Below are positions 10,115 through 22,163 of a DNA stretch of 64,000 bases, one piece after another. Source of the stretch: Hysterangium stoloniferum. Its lineage: Eukaryota; Basidiomycota; Agaricomycetes; Hysterangiales; Hysterangiaceae. Position 1 is the first letter of the stretch. Every line of letters starts with the position of its first letter. Position numbers and translations under genes: made by a program. The stretch is taken from assembly GCA_015178975.1 (NCBI GenBank), contig WHVD01000058.1, positions 186,001-250,000 of the forward strand, given 5' to 3'. Below the pieces are notes generated by a model. That model was given only the letters and a program-made list of their open reading frames with translations, did no database searches and had not been told where the DNA came from.

Positions 10115-12057
10115 TTAATCTTTTTTTGACTTGGCAGCCAGCTTAGCTGGTTGTGAGGTCGTGGCTGTATTGGCCGATCGGGCTTTTGTGGCCTTTGGGC
10201 ATGTGGCAACTCGGTGTCCAGGATCTGTGCACAACAAACAAAGGTTGTTGTCCATTTGGCATTGCTTTTCTTGTGGTAGGAGCTTGCCGTCAGAGCCAAG
10301 TTTGCCAGTTAAGTCGGGTTTGTCTTTATATTGAGACTTATTCAACTGTTTACCCTTGCCTTTTTTGTTGTTAGAACCCTTGTTTTCGGACTTCTTATCA
10401 GAGTTCGAGTTGCTACTATTGTTGGTGTTTTGATTACCAGACTTGTTGGCATTCTTATTGTCCAATGATTTTTTGTCCAATGGGTTTTCATGACTGATTT
10501 CTGAATGTCGTTCCCAGTATTGGGCATCCATGTTTTGGGCCTTTAGACGCATGAGGGGGAGAGTCTTCGGTTTGCCAGTCTCTCCTTTGGAAACTTCGTC
10601 TTTGAGGCAAGATGGGAGGCCAGAATAAAACTGGTAACGGAAGGCTGAATTGCCTGAGTCGCAACACGTGGTGTGAGAGGTATGGCGAAATACACTCAGG
10701 AAATATAGTCGGATGAGCTCTTACTATATTTCCTTTATTATTTCTATTTTCTCTCTTTTATTATATCTATAATTAGTTCGACGACCTATGTATGCGGTAC
10801 ATCGACTCTTGTGAGTGCACACATGCCAGACTTATGTATTCTAGCGCCCGTAGTTTAGAACTCAGACACTTTTTACACCGCAACCACGACTTACCCAGAC
10901 ACCCGTTAGTGTCCTGTAAGTTGTGATTGGTGTATTGTCTCGACCGTCACAGATGGGCTTTAGCTACTCATTCAAACTGAGTTTCGAACTGTATCAGTCG
11001 AAACTCAATCCTTATCTCAACTCGCGTGGACTACATCCACACTACTCTATTATTTGACTCTCTAACTACTCTACTTGCACTCGAGCAGTTGTCCAGAATC
11101 ACACTTAACCAGTCGATTCTGCTTATTCATTCTAGCTATCTACCTCACTTTAGATAGCTACTTCTCTCTACCGTATTGAACTAAGTAGTCAATACACATT
11201 CGGTCCGTATTAGACTTAGACAGTCAATACATCGTGGTATCGTACTTCAACGGTCGATATTCTTTGTATATAGAACGGTTAGAACTTCTACCACTCTTCA
11301 CACGTGGTGAGGTTGTTGAACTGGACGATGTAGTTGGTGATGCGCTGGGTGTCTTTCATTTTGAGATTAGAAAGTGCGGTTTCAGCATCGCCGGTTTGGT
11401 CATAGGGACCGAAGTTTGTTTTGAGTTCCTCAACAAAGGCATCCCAATCGTGGAGCCAGTTGGGATCTTCAGAGGTGAGGCTGGAGAATGTGGGTTCAAA
11501 CCAGGCTGCTGCGGAATCCTTAAGGTATGAGAGTGCAAAGTTTACCTTTCAGTCATCCATTGCAAAAGCAGCTGGGCAGTCCCAAAAGTTGAATTGACAT
11601 TGCATAAGGAATGTTGGCAATTTCTTCAGGTTTGAGCCAGTAAATGGTTCAGGTTTGTTGACTCAGGTTTGCCCAGGTCCTTTTTCCTTGGTATTGCTTT
11701 TAAGGAATTCATTAAGGGATCCTAGGGTACCTGAGAACAATTCCCATGTCTTGTCCGGATCGAAAGCTGGTTTTTGTTTCATGAACTTCTTAGAACCACT
11801 AGCCTGAGGTACGGGTTGGTCACCATCCTTGGGTTTGGGTTCCGGAGCTGATTGATTGTTATCCTCTGCAGGTCCTTCGGGTTCAGTTGCTTCAGTAATT
11901 TCTTCAGCATCACCGGTAATTTCCACAAAGCGGGATTCTTCAGAGGTTTCTGGTTGCGGGGTTCTCAGAGTAGCTCGGGCTGTATACAGGAAAGGAGACT
12001 GAGAGTGGAAGATTCTGCTTCGCCACTTGGCTTGGCATCTCTTTTTCTCGGAGGCAT
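10115..12057 (-). pseudogene. gypsy element 1 gag, interrupted by a solo LTR
   Basis: ATG at 12057 (MPPRKRDAKP) lies 37 nt after the 5' LTR, as in element 4. A 1-bp deletion soon after (relative to element 4) shifts the frame. The capsid-like part covers 11926-11303 (for example TWELFSGTLGSLNEFLKS) and 10671-10553. After the 631-bp solo LTR comes an Asn/Lys/Ser-rich linker and a CCHC zinc knuckle CLLCTDPGHRVATC at about 10250-10210, ending at 10115. This is the nucleocapsid/capsid protein of the element. Confidence 0.85.
10672..11302. mobile_element. solo LTR G inside element 1 gag
   Basis: 631 bp, starts TGTGAGAGG and ends CTCTTCACA (imperfect terminal inverted repeats), with a perfect target duplication CGTGG (10667-10671 and 11303-11307). 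Removing it rejoins gag in the alignment with element 4. There is no coding content and no match to LTR families A-F by eye. Orientation is not determined. Confidence 0.88.
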
Positions 12058-12081
12058 GATTAATGGAAAATGCGAGTGTGA

Positions 12082-12092
12082 AATCAGAATAT
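12082..12092 (-). promoter_or_regulatory. candidate self-primer binding site, element 1
   Basis: On the minus strand ATATTCTGATT begins 3 nt after the 5' LTR end. It is the exact 11-nt complement of AATCAGAATAT inside the LTR (12399-12389), the predicted mRNA 5' end. There is no TGG as would be expected for a tRNA 3'-end primer. Tf1 and sushi-family elements are known to prime this way. Confidence 0.7.
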
Positions 12093-12094
12093 AC

Positions 12095-12836
12095 TGTTAA
12101 GAACTGAAAACTGACTAATGTCAGTAGGCCGATGGGGACTGATTGGAAGGACTTGGCTTCAGCTTATGTGCTATGCCCTCGCAATTATCTGTCGGGTGTC
12201 CTTAAATTTCGGATGGGCAAAGACTAGTCCTAATGAGTACCTCTCGGTGAGTTACCGATTGGAACTGAAGGATAAGTCGAGTGTCGGGCCAAGGGGTCGG
12301 GAACCGAGAGTGGGTGAGCGCACACGAAGGTGGATAGTGGGATACTTAGTATGAGACTTCTAGAGGTGTGAGAGGGTATTCTGAGTCAATATTCTGATTG
12401 CCTAGTAACTACAACTACAGCGGGTTCATATACAAATATTCAGCGTCTAGGAAAATACTAACTAGGAGAAGAGTGGAAAACGGTATTGTCAAATCCACTT
12501 GACTAGGAATGGGAAGTTACAATTAGTTTGGAGGCTGTGAAATAACCGAGAGCAGAATTCTGAGAAAAGGAAATAGTCTGAGGGTTATAAGTATATATAG
12601 ACATATGTGAAACACAGAGTAGAAACGGATAATCATAATAAAAGGGACATATCAGAGTCTAACCAGATAGTACGAGTATATTTTGACATGGGCATAAATG
12701 GAGTTTGATCACCGTGAAAGCATACGTCAGCATCAGGAGACCGACAGTTTCCAATGTGATGACTTGAATCATGACTTGAATCATCGATAGGTGGTGATAA
12801 GCTCGGGGACCATCGGGTTGCGACACGGTCGTAACA
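12095..12836 (-). repeat. 5' LTR of gypsy element 1
   Basis: Family-A LTR, 742 bp on the minus strand. TATATGAA starts at 12432 (minus) and the predicted transcript start AATCAGAATAT at 12399, 33 bp later. The shared LTR motif is at about 12150-12178. Its two LTRs differ by several substitutions and small indels, so the insertion is not recent. Confidence 0.92.
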
Positions 12837-13046
12837 ACCCCATCCTATATGCACCCAACTCTCTATATCATACCCAAGGTACAGTTACAACCAGATTACC
12901 CACTGGGACCCACACGTCACCCTATATGCACCAGTTGTCAGACTCCACTGGACCATGTCAACCTGTCTATATCTGACACTGTGTCTCATGCACCAGTCCC
13001 CCAGACTCTGCTGGACCACACATCAACCTGTTTATATCTGACTCTC

Positions 13047-14410
13047 TGTAATGTATTCAGGGGTTTCTCTTAGATAGCTCAATATATGCTATAGTGTCAC
13101 AGAGCTTCAACAATAAAACAAGCAAAGGTCCAGTAATTTAAATACTGATAGATTAATGAGCTGTGCTATTAAGCTTAAACAACTCAAATCAATGCTTATT
13201 TTTATTATTGAAAGGTTCAATAGAACAATATATGACTCTTTTAGCAAATAAAAAGAACTATTCCTTGAGAATAGGGGCTAGAAGCTGAATATATGTGCCT
13301 GGAGTCCGGCGGGATTTCCGGTCATAACACAAATAAAAGAACTATTCCTTGAGAATAGAGGCTAGAAGCTGAGTATATGTGCAGTAACTTAGCAGAGACT
13401 TGATATAAAGCTTCGGATTCTTGTATGCTTATTTGTAACTATTAATAGTTATTTAACAAGGTGTTAAATAATTTATTAATAGAGAAAATAATGTGTGTTG
13501 AATTATTTGAGTGCTTGTACTTGATTAATTCAATAAACTTAGGGCTGGGCCTTGAATAATCTAGTATTGGCAGGGAATTTCAGTAAGGATACTTAGATAC
13601 TTATTAGGTTTATTATGTAATTAATAAGCCTAAAGGGTAGCTGTGAGGCTGGGGGAACTTAGATGATTAGCTAAGTTCAAGAGTTGCTGATAAAGATTCA
13701 AGATTCTGCAAGTGTAGGTGCTTGCAGTTAGTGTATCAGACTAAGGCTATTATTGTCCTTAGGATGATTAGATAAGCTTCTGAGCTGTGCAGTAAAATAT
13801 GTGAGATAGATTGTTTATTTCGAAATTTAGCCCTCCTTATATACATTTTGATAACTAAATTATTTAACTATTTATTTATTTTATGATATCATTAATGAGT
13901 CAATAATGATATCATGTCTAACAATTTATTACCCTATTCTGTCATATGACTCCCATGTCTGAGACAAGGGTTGCACTCTAATGAACTTGAAGGTTCAAAG
14001 GCCAAGATCCGGGGTGGAAGCAAATTGATGAGTCAACTATGTGACTATAACATATGTTACAGTCACTGGTGTGACTAGTGTGACTAAATGCTAGTCACTA
14101 GTGTGACTGTATGAGCCGGATTAGGTAATTTGTCATGTGACACCCAAATGCGCACATAGGAGCAAGGCAATGTGCCGGGTGGTAATAACTAAGTAAATAA
14201 TAGATAAATAATTAGTTAAAAATTATAATAAATAAAATATAATATAATAACATTATATGAGCTCATGTATGCTATTATTATGTGAAGTTAAAAGGAACTA
14301 GGCCATAGATTTCAATAATAAATATAATAGAAATACAATAAATTCGAGAAAATATTAAATAATTCAAAGAAAATTAAGAGAACCTTACGAGATAAAGCTG
14401 ATACCTCACA
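13047..14410. mobile_element. solo LTR-like insertion F (1.36 kb)
   Basis: 1364 bp, TGTAATG...ACCTCACA, with target duplication CTCTC (13042-13046 and 14411-14415). It is AT-rich and noncoding. It contains TATATACATT at 13837 and a 12-bp perfect stem ATGATATCATTA (13883-13894)/TAATGATATCAT (13904-13915). It also holds a direct repeat of about 50 bp (13251-13300 and 13336-13383) that flanks a 35-bp scrap matching the start of a family-B LTR in reverse. TG...CA termini and a 5-bp TSD suggest a long solo LTR; another TG-CA element type is possible. Confidence 0.7.
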
Positions 14411-15059
14411 CTCTCTGTGCCCATCACTGGACTCCAACCGGACTCCTGGAACCCCTCTAACAGAGCATAGAACCCTGCTCCCATTATGGTCTAATGACCT
14501 GTCTAGTTTGTTCTCTACTTTCATTCCATCCCATCCTGAATTCCCAGTTTAGTATTTACTTGTTTTGTTTTATGTTTAATAGTTCTGCCCCTCATTATTA
14601 CCAGATTTGGTATTATTACATTTCAAAGTCTATATAAGTCTTCCATACTCATGTACTTACTCTCTAGTTCAAATCTTGAACTAGTTACCCTGAATATGTC
14701 CTGATCCAGTCTCTACCCCTCTTGTCTGTCTGCATGCTCAATTCCTGGAACTCCCATGGGAACTCCAGAATCTACATCTTCCTTTTATGTGTTCTGTCAA
14801 CTTGAAATATGTACACCTGAATGAGTGTACAAGGGTGCAGCACATGAGCTGAAGCCAAGTCCATCTCAGTACTCTCTGGTAATTATTCTGATATGTACAC
14901 TCCTTGTACTAATCCCCGGAAACTTCCCGGACTATTACCCAGGGACTCCATGGAACATTCCCAGAAAGTGTTCGGAATAATTACCAGAAAATCCATGGGA
15001 CTTCCAGATCTTTGTTTTGGAACTTAACAGTAGCTGTGGCAATCACAAGAAGCCTGTAT

Positions 15060-15350
15060 AGGTAATGGTGGATGCAAAATCTTTGCCTTTGGATTGAATG
15101 TCATGGAAAGGAATGCCCAGTGATTGGGTATACAGCCAGGATCAAGAAAGAAGAGTTGCAGGATGATCAGGCCTTGGTTGCCAGTTTGGATGATCAGTGC
15201 CAAGATCCAATTTGCTTCTTCTGCAGTCAGAAAGGCCATATCAAGATGGAGTGCAAGGAGTAAATTGAGTGGGAAAAACATAAACAAGAGAAGACTGGAG
15301 TCATAGATGTTCCTGAATCTGTTGAAAGTGAGGAAGAAGAAGGATGTTTC
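15060..15350 (+). pseudogene. possible gag fragment with CCHC zinc knuckle
   Basis: A plus-strand frame encodes a basic/acidic segment and CFFCSQKGHIKMEC (C-x2-C-x4-H-x4-C) at about 15211-15252, ending at TAA 15262. No capsid or pol region is attached. It directly follows the outer target duplication of LTR E. The minus strand here might instead continue the RT fragment at 3780-4448, so both readings are uncertain. Confidence 0.45.
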
Positions 15351-16337
15351 TGATTATTCAGCTTCTGGGAGTACATGGACCTTTTTGCTTGTATGAGCTT
15401 GCAGAAGTGTGTTGGATTTTAAGCATTATACAAGCTCATATTCCTTTGTTCCTTTCCCCCATTGTCCTCTTGTCTCACATCCTTATTGTTTTCCTCATTA
15501 GGATTCCATTGTTCTTATTTTGTGTATATACATATGTAGCTCTGTGTAAATAGAGCTCCCCCTGTGTTTGCAAGGGTCCCTGCTATACTCAGGTGAGGTC
15601 AAAGTCCGTCTCATCTCAACATGAACAAGTCACAATTTATTCACAACAGTACCTCTCAGTCAGTGATAAATCTTCACTGAGAGGCTATGTAGTCAGTCTC
15701 CATTTCATATAGTTCAGCAATGATATAAGATAGGGACAATGCAAATATAGCACCTTTATGTAATATGGGCCCCTATGTCATGTGATGTGCCAAAAGTGCC
15801 TGTAGAAAAAAAGTTTTTCAAAGAAGCAAGGCTAGGAAATATGACAAAAAATTTCTAAAATTAAAAGAGATTAGGATTGGCCTTCCTCAATGAATGTTAA
15901 GAGATTATTTCTGCCTCTTCTTCCTCTTCTTCATCCAAATCTGATTCATTTGCTTCAAAGTACTAAATACCTATCAGCCCTCTGACATCACTCTCCCTCT
16001 TTGTCTTTAGACTTTATATCTTAACACAATCCAGCAAAACAAAAGATAAAATGGGTGAACAAGAGATGATGCAGGGTAGACCTTATGAGGAATAAGGATT
16101 GAGATGGAATAGTAACAATTTCAGGGGAAACAATAAGCAGATGAATAAATGCATGTTATACAGACTCAAGGACAGATCAGAACATGAAATCTTCAAGTAT
16201 CTAGAGGGTATGGGATATCTGAATGAAGCCCAGGTAACATAAGTAATAATGTCCTTTGACAACAGAAATGTTATGAGGAAGGGTCTGGGGTCTGGCAGGA
16301 TATCTGATCCTAACAGATAGACACCAACAAGAATTAC
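15351..16337. other. unassigned AT-rich sequence
   Basis: A hydrophobic plus-strand frame at 15344-15553 and short T/C-rich stretches. No conserved protein, LTR pair or RNA gene recognised. Confidence 0.3.
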
Positions 16338-17050
16338 AGTGGCTCAAAAAACTGTCCCAATGTTTTCTTATTTTGAAAGGTCGGGTTGGTATGAACCACT
16401 GACATAGATAGGCAGAAGATCTAAGTAAACTATAGAAGATACTATCTGATGATCATGGCTTGAAGATAAGCTTGGTTCATGTGATTTGGATCAAAACCCA
16501 TTGAATAAAAAATAAAACAAAATAGCCAGTCATTGGGGCAATTTTTTGACCCATGACTATTTTACTATCTAGTACTTTGCATGACCTACCCCTTTTTTCT
16601 TTTATAACTGCCCTGAGCCTTCCAGGCATACTTCTATTAGATATTGTCAGACTTCTGGTTGGATTGCATTCCACTCCTCTACCAGTCTTCATATACTTCC
16701 TTGGGGTGATATGTCATATTTTTGGAATTGGCACTTGAGGTGTTCCCAAAGATATTCTATGGGATTAAGATGAGGGGATTGGGGAGGCCAGTATAGTACT
16801 TGAATGTCCTTGTCCTCAAACCATTGTTGCCTGCCAAGATACATGTTTAGGGTCATTTTCCTGCTGAAAGTAAAGGTTGGCCTTCTCCATTTTCAACTTT
16901 TCAAAAATTTCCACCACTCCCAGCTCCAAAATTTCACAGTATTGTTCAGCATACATCCTCCCCTGTACCTCTATGAGCTTTCCCACCCCATTTGAACCAG
17001 TGAATAGTTATGTTAGGTTTGGCTCCAATGTGTAGAGGGCCACTATCTAG
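16338..17050 (-). pseudogene. Tc1/mariner-type transposase remnant (C-terminal part)
   Basis: CAGTGGCTCAAAAAACTGTC at 16338 is a Tc1-type terminal repeat of the kind also seen at 43265. From about 17000 down to 16500 the minus strand encodes, with stops and shifts, the Tc1 C-terminal motifs SPHLNPIEYLWEHLK (third catalytic position of DD34E, about 16770) and the end of the transposase. A TIR-like TTGGGGCAATTTTTTGACCC lies at 16536-16555. The N-terminal half is missing. Confidence 0.7.
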
Positions 17051-18146
17051 ACCCTGACATCACAGCCAGGAAGTTGGACTAGCTTCTTTTGAATATTAGT
17101 TACCCAGTAATGCACTAACTGCAGCTAGTGCTCCCCTTGTGTTTAATGCAGCTTGGTTAATATGGGAATAGATATTGCATCCAGCCTGGTAGCTCTTCGG
17201 TGCGTGTGATAGAAACTGTGTATCTCGGTACTAGTTGTCAAAGTGCATAATGATGGAAGGGATCACTTGCTCTTCAGAATAGCTGGCTCCAGTGTTGGAT
17301 CAACAAGCATGGAATAGTCCACGATGGCTGTATTCGGCTATACGGCTACACGGTCATATGGTCATGCAAAGGCCGCAATATGGCCTTACGGTGATATAAA
17401 CACAGGTAACAATAGTCATTTCGTACCCTTGTCTTGATATCATATATTTGTAAGATGTTTCTGATATATTATATGGATATTTCTCTTGGCTACTAGATAG
17501 TTTAAATACAAGACAATTTAGTTAGTATCACCTCAGCTATTTGGCATACTGCATGCAAATGCTGAGGTGAGATAGTTATCACTACTTTTATTTATCTTTC
17601 TTACTCATTTATTACCTAGTATTAATTGTTGTATCTAGGTAATCAATTCAGCTATTTGGGATACTGCGCGCAAATACTGAGTATTGATTGTTGTATCTAG
17701 ACTCTTAATGCTAATATCCAGTGTAGGATTCCTCGCGACCCTTTTGATAGTATTCCTCATTTAATGTGCTCCCACATTTCGAGGTGTACTTACAGTAATC
17801 AGCAAAAGTATGCGACCGAATGGAATGTTGATATTGGGATTTAGGCGCCAGGCTATGATTAATTGTTAAACATTTACCGATACGGGCGCCGGATTGCTAT
17901 TTGTATCTAAAGTTTAGTGATGCGAGAGGAATCATTTGGGTCTGTCGAAGCCGCACGACGCATAGTGAGTTTTAATTAAAGTGATATTAGAGAAGGATAA
18001 CATTTGATCTATGTTGGGTCCTGTTTGTGAATTGTGATCACCTAAATATAGTCTACGGATCAGATCGCGTGCTAGTGCCCGTGCTCAATCTCTGACGTAG
18101 ATAACAGTACCTCTTCATCCAAGTCGTATACATATCCCGCGACCAA
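17051..18146. other. noncoding region with two hairpins
   Basis: No coding sequence recognised. It contains the hairpins described separately at 17523-17690 and, near 17312-17400, a GGCTATACGGCTACACGG-like short repetitive stretch. Confidence 0.35.
17523..17690. repeat. pair of long-stem hairpins
   Basis: TCACCTCAGCTATTTG pairs with CAAATGCTGAGGTGA (one bulged base) around a loop at about 17540-17552. A weaker relative TTCAGCTATTTG ... CAAATACTGA follows about 115 bp later. A similar pair with the same CACCTCAG arm occurs at 27573-27745. Confidence 0.55.
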
Positions 18147-18150
18147 CTAC

Positions 18151-20285
18151 TCACTCAGGCAGAGGATTCGCCTGGTGTAGCAGCCAAACCAGTTTGTGTT
18201 CCCTGCTAGGGAAGATGTGATAATCTTCCTCTTGCCAGACCGGATGCTCCTTAACGTACTTCTCCGCCTGGTATATGATAGCTTGTCATCTTCCTCCCAC
18301 ACAACATGCCCTTTGTGTCTTGGAGGGTTTTTGGGTTTTTGGCTAGATGTATAGAACGCCTGATATGGAGCCCGATATGATCGTGAAATGATTCCGCCGT
18401 CGCATAGGCCGAGGGTGAAGGCACCACTGACTCTTCGCACTGCGGAATGGGACAAAGGTAGGCAGCAGCGATCAAAATGTCAAATTGCCATTTTGAATTT
18501 ATTGCCCTCATGGCAGTGGATTTTGCCAATCTCAGTTGCCATTGGCTGACGAGGTCGGCATAGGCGTGAACCTTGACCCAATGGTAGGCCAGCTTTTCTG
18601 AAACAACCCCACACAACTTACATTGCTTAAGGTTGAAGCCCATTCCAATGTAATTTACAATATCAGAAACGCTCTTGGACGGCGTAGGAAGTGATCGAAG
18701 GTCAAAAACCACACGCAAAAGTTCTTTGCGCGGGATCTTGAGACGGTAGCGGGGATTGCGCTTCCGGGAAATGAAGGGCGTATTGTTTTGAGGTACCCCA
18801 GCCCCTTCATTTACTTTGATAACTTCGACAACCTTTCTTTTTCCTTTCTTAGCCTTGGCGGGCATGATCGGTGGGGTACTACCCGGAGATATCACGAGGA
18901 ATGTAGTGGAAAATGGGGAGAATCCCGCATCAGAGCGTCCCACTGGCTCTGGTGCAATTTTTTCATCCGGCCTCCTTCCTATAACATTACCCGACACGTC
19001 TGTGGTCCCGATATTTGTAGCCACAGAATTGTCGGGTTCGAATTTGTTACTTTGAGGGGAGCTGGAATACAAAAATGCGGTTGAGAACAATTGTCATCAT
19101 TAGTTTATATGTAAAATTCCCAGAATAAATAAACACATACATTGCTAAACTCCCCTCGTAGTGCACCCCTGACATGGGATAATAGTTGGTTACATCCGAG
19201 TGCTGCAACTCGGTGATTGTCGGATGGGAGTGGCCAATGTGGCCTTCTCCAGCTCCGTATCCATATACACTGCAACGCTTCGGTATAGATATGGGTGATG
19301 GACGCTGGCACCTACAGGATGTTTTCAGTACGAGTTGGGTGGCTGCCCCCCGGAGCCTGAGCTTGGGACTGTTCTCGGTCGTCAAACGGTGGGGCGTCAG
19401 TTGACATCATGTAGTTCTGCGCAACTCTGACGTTCATACCCATGGCTCTGGAGAAAAGTCAAGCTTGGGTTTTCTCACCAATGCTGATAACTTACAAATT
19501 GTCTGTCCAAAAGCCATGGTTGTGGGGGGTCATTGTAGACGGAATATTGTTCCCAGGGGAGGACAGTGGCAGATTGCATGATTGTACCTGGTGAAAATTG
19601 TCTCTCCCATGGACGCCATTAAATGTCATGGCGTATCGCATATGGTACGAATGCTCGTTTCCATCATCGGCGGCATTCACGAACACAGAGGAAGGATTGG
19701 ATGCTTGGTTGTCGTGACCTGTACTAGTACCTGTAGCATATTACGTTATTATTGCATTCCTACAGAGAAAACCGTCCTAACCTATATGTGAAGGGCCCAC
19801 TGTAGGACCCGTATTTGGTTCGTTTACACTGGGCACATGGTTGGTCAGACTATTGTCAACATTAAATAAGTCATACTTGGAAATATTAGTGTCGACGCGA
19901 CGCACCTCATTTCTGAACTAATTGGCATCTCTTGGGCGTACCAGGTCGGAGAGGAACCCTGTATTGGACCCGTCTGCACATTCGCATAGCCATATGCGGG
20001 ATCTCTAACATAAATTCCGTATATAAATGAATCAATTTGGACGGTAATAATTTTGGCTTACTCGTGTGATATCCTCCCACAATCCGGTTCTCTTTCGGCG
20101 ATTGTGAAATTGTGTCGGATGGCTTGAAGGGACGAAGACGCATCCGAGTTGAGTGCTAAAAATTGACCGTGGACAGGAATCTGTGGCGGGATATAATACC
20201 GTGGATGCTGGTCTTCAGACGTGGCATAGACAGCATCTTGCTGTTCAGGTGGCTGGGCGGAAAGATGTGGTATGGATCCGCTCAT
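18151..20285 (-). pseudogene. C2H2-like zinc-finger protein gene, probably decaying
   Basis: Host-type multi-exon gene on the minus strand. Exon 1 20285-20062 (ATG at 20285); intron 20061-20005 (GTAAGC...TAG, 57 bp) joins in frame to an exon from 20004 (DPAYGYANVQTGP). Later exon assignments (about 19880-19490) are unclear. The main exon (about 19090-18251) holds a basic segment (AKAKKGKRK, a possible nuclear signal) and two Cys/His fingers: CKLCGVVSEKLAYHWVKVH (C-x2-C-x9-H-x4-H) and a second C-x4-C ... H-x2-H-x3-H unit around CPIPQC. The C-terminal end is split over three frames: VVWEEDDK, then EHPVWQEEDYHIFPSREHK to a stop at 18151. That needs frameshifts rather than introns. Function unknown; nucleic-acid binding is an inference from the fingers. 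Confidence 0.55.
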
Positions 20286-20299
20286 GCTGTGTCCTCGCG

Positions 20300-21631
20300 T
20301 TGAAGAGGACGTTGTGGGGGTTGACGTTGAGGGTGGAAGCTAGATAAGTATTGGTCGAAACAATTCATCTCCAGTTCTACATGCCCGTAAACGGAATGTG
20401 ACGCCTGTCAAAATCATAGGCGCAGATTTTGCTTCATTTCTGATGGCACTGTCCGGCTGGATTCGGAATAGCAACTTAACAGCTTCCAAAACTAATCATG
20501 TAAAGTGCTTAATGAATGCCGTTTCTATATTCTAATACACATTCTAGTTGGATTCAACTTACTATATGTATTTGATATGTATCTGGATTGCCGGCTGCAA
20601 TAACCCTGAATTACAGTAGGAAGAGTTGATATGAGACTTACTTGTGTTTCATTTGTGCCTACCTTTGTGAATACTTGTGCATCACACAAGAAATAGGAGG
20701 TCGTCTACGTAAATGTCGAATATAATGCCATGCTATCATAACTAGTTGTGGAATTGACGCGGGGCCTTTGAGAACAAGGTTAAGGTGTCGTACCGGTGTA
20801 CTGCTCCTGTCAATGCCCTCATTTTGACATTAAGCTAATTCTTGATAGTTATCAATCAACTATATAGTACAATTTTTCGGATAAGCATTATGCATGATCC
20901 ATACAATCATCCAATTATACATTGATTACATCTACCTTGTACTTAACTAGCAGGTGAGTATTTGCGAGAGAAGATAGTTTCACAAGATTTTCGCCCAGTA
21001 AAACGGGAGAGAACTTCAGCCTGATAATATATCTTCTAGAACAACCCCGAACTTCCAAAGAAGTGAGTTGTCCTTTCTCGTCTAATTTCCAGTATTTCTG
21101 TTCATGAAGTAAGGCTCATTACTCAGCCTTCTCATTATTTTCTAGAGGTCTGTTCCTGCTCGTCAAGTAAATTATCATTGCTTCCACGTCTCATAGTCTT
21201 CCCGTTCCTATGCGTGTCCAAACACAGGTTGTAACAAGGGGTCTGGGAATATGCAAGGATGGGGCAGGAGACCTGGGGAATCCAAGAATATGCTATGTCA
21301 AGTTGGAATGCCCATGGGCTCCAGGAATATGCTGGTACTGGGTTCTTAGAGTGAGGGGTAGGGTACTAGGTGTGCTAAGTTGATTTTCTGATCAGATTGT
21401 AAGTACATGTTTGATTAGACTATATAGAGCTAGAGGTTATTGTACAACAAATCTGGAAAGACAAAAAGAACAAAAAGGGCAAACAAGAAAAGACTGGGCA
21501 TACCATACTAGGGACAAGGATTAAGAGAGGATGGGAACAAACACAGGAGGCATAATAAACCAGATGTCAAATAGTTCAGGGGTGGATCAGGACAAAGATC
21601 TTCAAGTGTATAAGCTCCATGTTAAGTGCCG
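20300..21631. other. intergenic, nothing recognised
   Basis: No ORF, LTR terminus or RNA gene supported. It probably contains the promoter region of the gene ending its 5' side at 20285. Confidence 0.35.
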
Positions 21632-22163
21632 TGTTGGGAACTTATTCTGGAACTATTGGAAAGTCACCGGAAAGTCGGGAACTATCAGATAGGGTCAGGA
21701 CATTGGCTTCAGCTTATGTGCTGCGCCTCTACGCAAACGCTCAAAGTCCTTAATTTCAGAAGTGAGACTTACGATGGAAGATACAGATATTCAGAGTTCC
21801 GAAGAGTTCTGAATATCGAGTATACAGAAAGATGGAAGAAGGAATAAGAAACTAAGTCGATATCAGATCTAAGGTAAAGTACAAATTCGTGGAAACTAAT
21901 ATAAGTCTTCTTGTTATTGTACTACAAACTAAGACCATAATAAGACAGAAATGGAAGTATTCTTAAAATGGAAATACAATAAGACATATCAGGGAGACAA
22001 TATTCCAAAACAGGAATATAATAAACAAACAAGTGAATACTTGTCAATGGACAAATTACCAAATGTGGAACAAGGGAAGAATGCGGAAGATACAGTAACT
22101 ATGATGTTCCGTAGTCGGAGATCGGAAGTCGGATATTGAAACATCTGGGAACGGGTCATAACA
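21632..22163 (-). repeat. 3' LTR of gypsy element 2
   Basis: 532 bp, read on the minus strand TGTTATGACCC (22163) to TTCCCAACA (21632). It is preceded on the minus strand by a polypurine tract AGGGGGGTAC. It carries the shared motif (TTGGCTTCAGCTTATGTGCT in plus orientation, 21703-21722). No partner 5' LTR in the window. Confidence 0.8.

Larger units (their letters stand above)
4485..12836 (-). mobile_element. full-length chromodomain Ty3/gypsy element 1
   Basis: 8352-bp element on the minus strand bounded by two family-A LTRs (4485-5221 and 12095-12836) and a perfect 5-bp target duplication ACCCC (4480-4484 and 12837-12841). In element order it has 5' LTR, a 37-nt leader with a candidate self-primer site, gag, protease, RT, RNase H, integrase with a C-terminal chromodomain, an antisense accessory gene, a polypurine tract (minus-strand complement of 5222-5234) and the 3' LTR. 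It is disabled by frameshifts, stops, a solo LTR inside gag (10672-11302) and an inverted segment in pol (7664-8292). The architecture is that of Tf1/sushi-type chromoviruses except for the antisense gene. Confidence 0.92.
4449..15029 (+). mobile_element. solo LTR, family E, split by two later insertions
   Basis: The LTR starts TGTTAGGACCAG at 4449 and ends GGAACTTAACA at 15029. The outer target duplication is GTAGC (4444-4448 and 15030-15034), which proves that these distant termini belong together. The LTR body is 4449-4484, 12842-13046 and 14416-15029, about 855 bp once inserts and one TSD copy each are removed. That size fits the related family B (793-814 bp), whose start (TGTTACGACTGG) it resembles. 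It carries TATATAAG near 14633 and the shared motif GCAGCACATGAGCTGAAGCC at about 14836-14855. Gypsy element 1 and the 1.36-kb insertion F sit inside it. Confidence 0.85.

Noticed and set aside
19030..19050. B-box-like GGGTTCGAATTTG suggesting a tRNA
   Set aside because: No A box, acceptor stem or cloverleaf around it, and it lies inside the zinc-finger gene.
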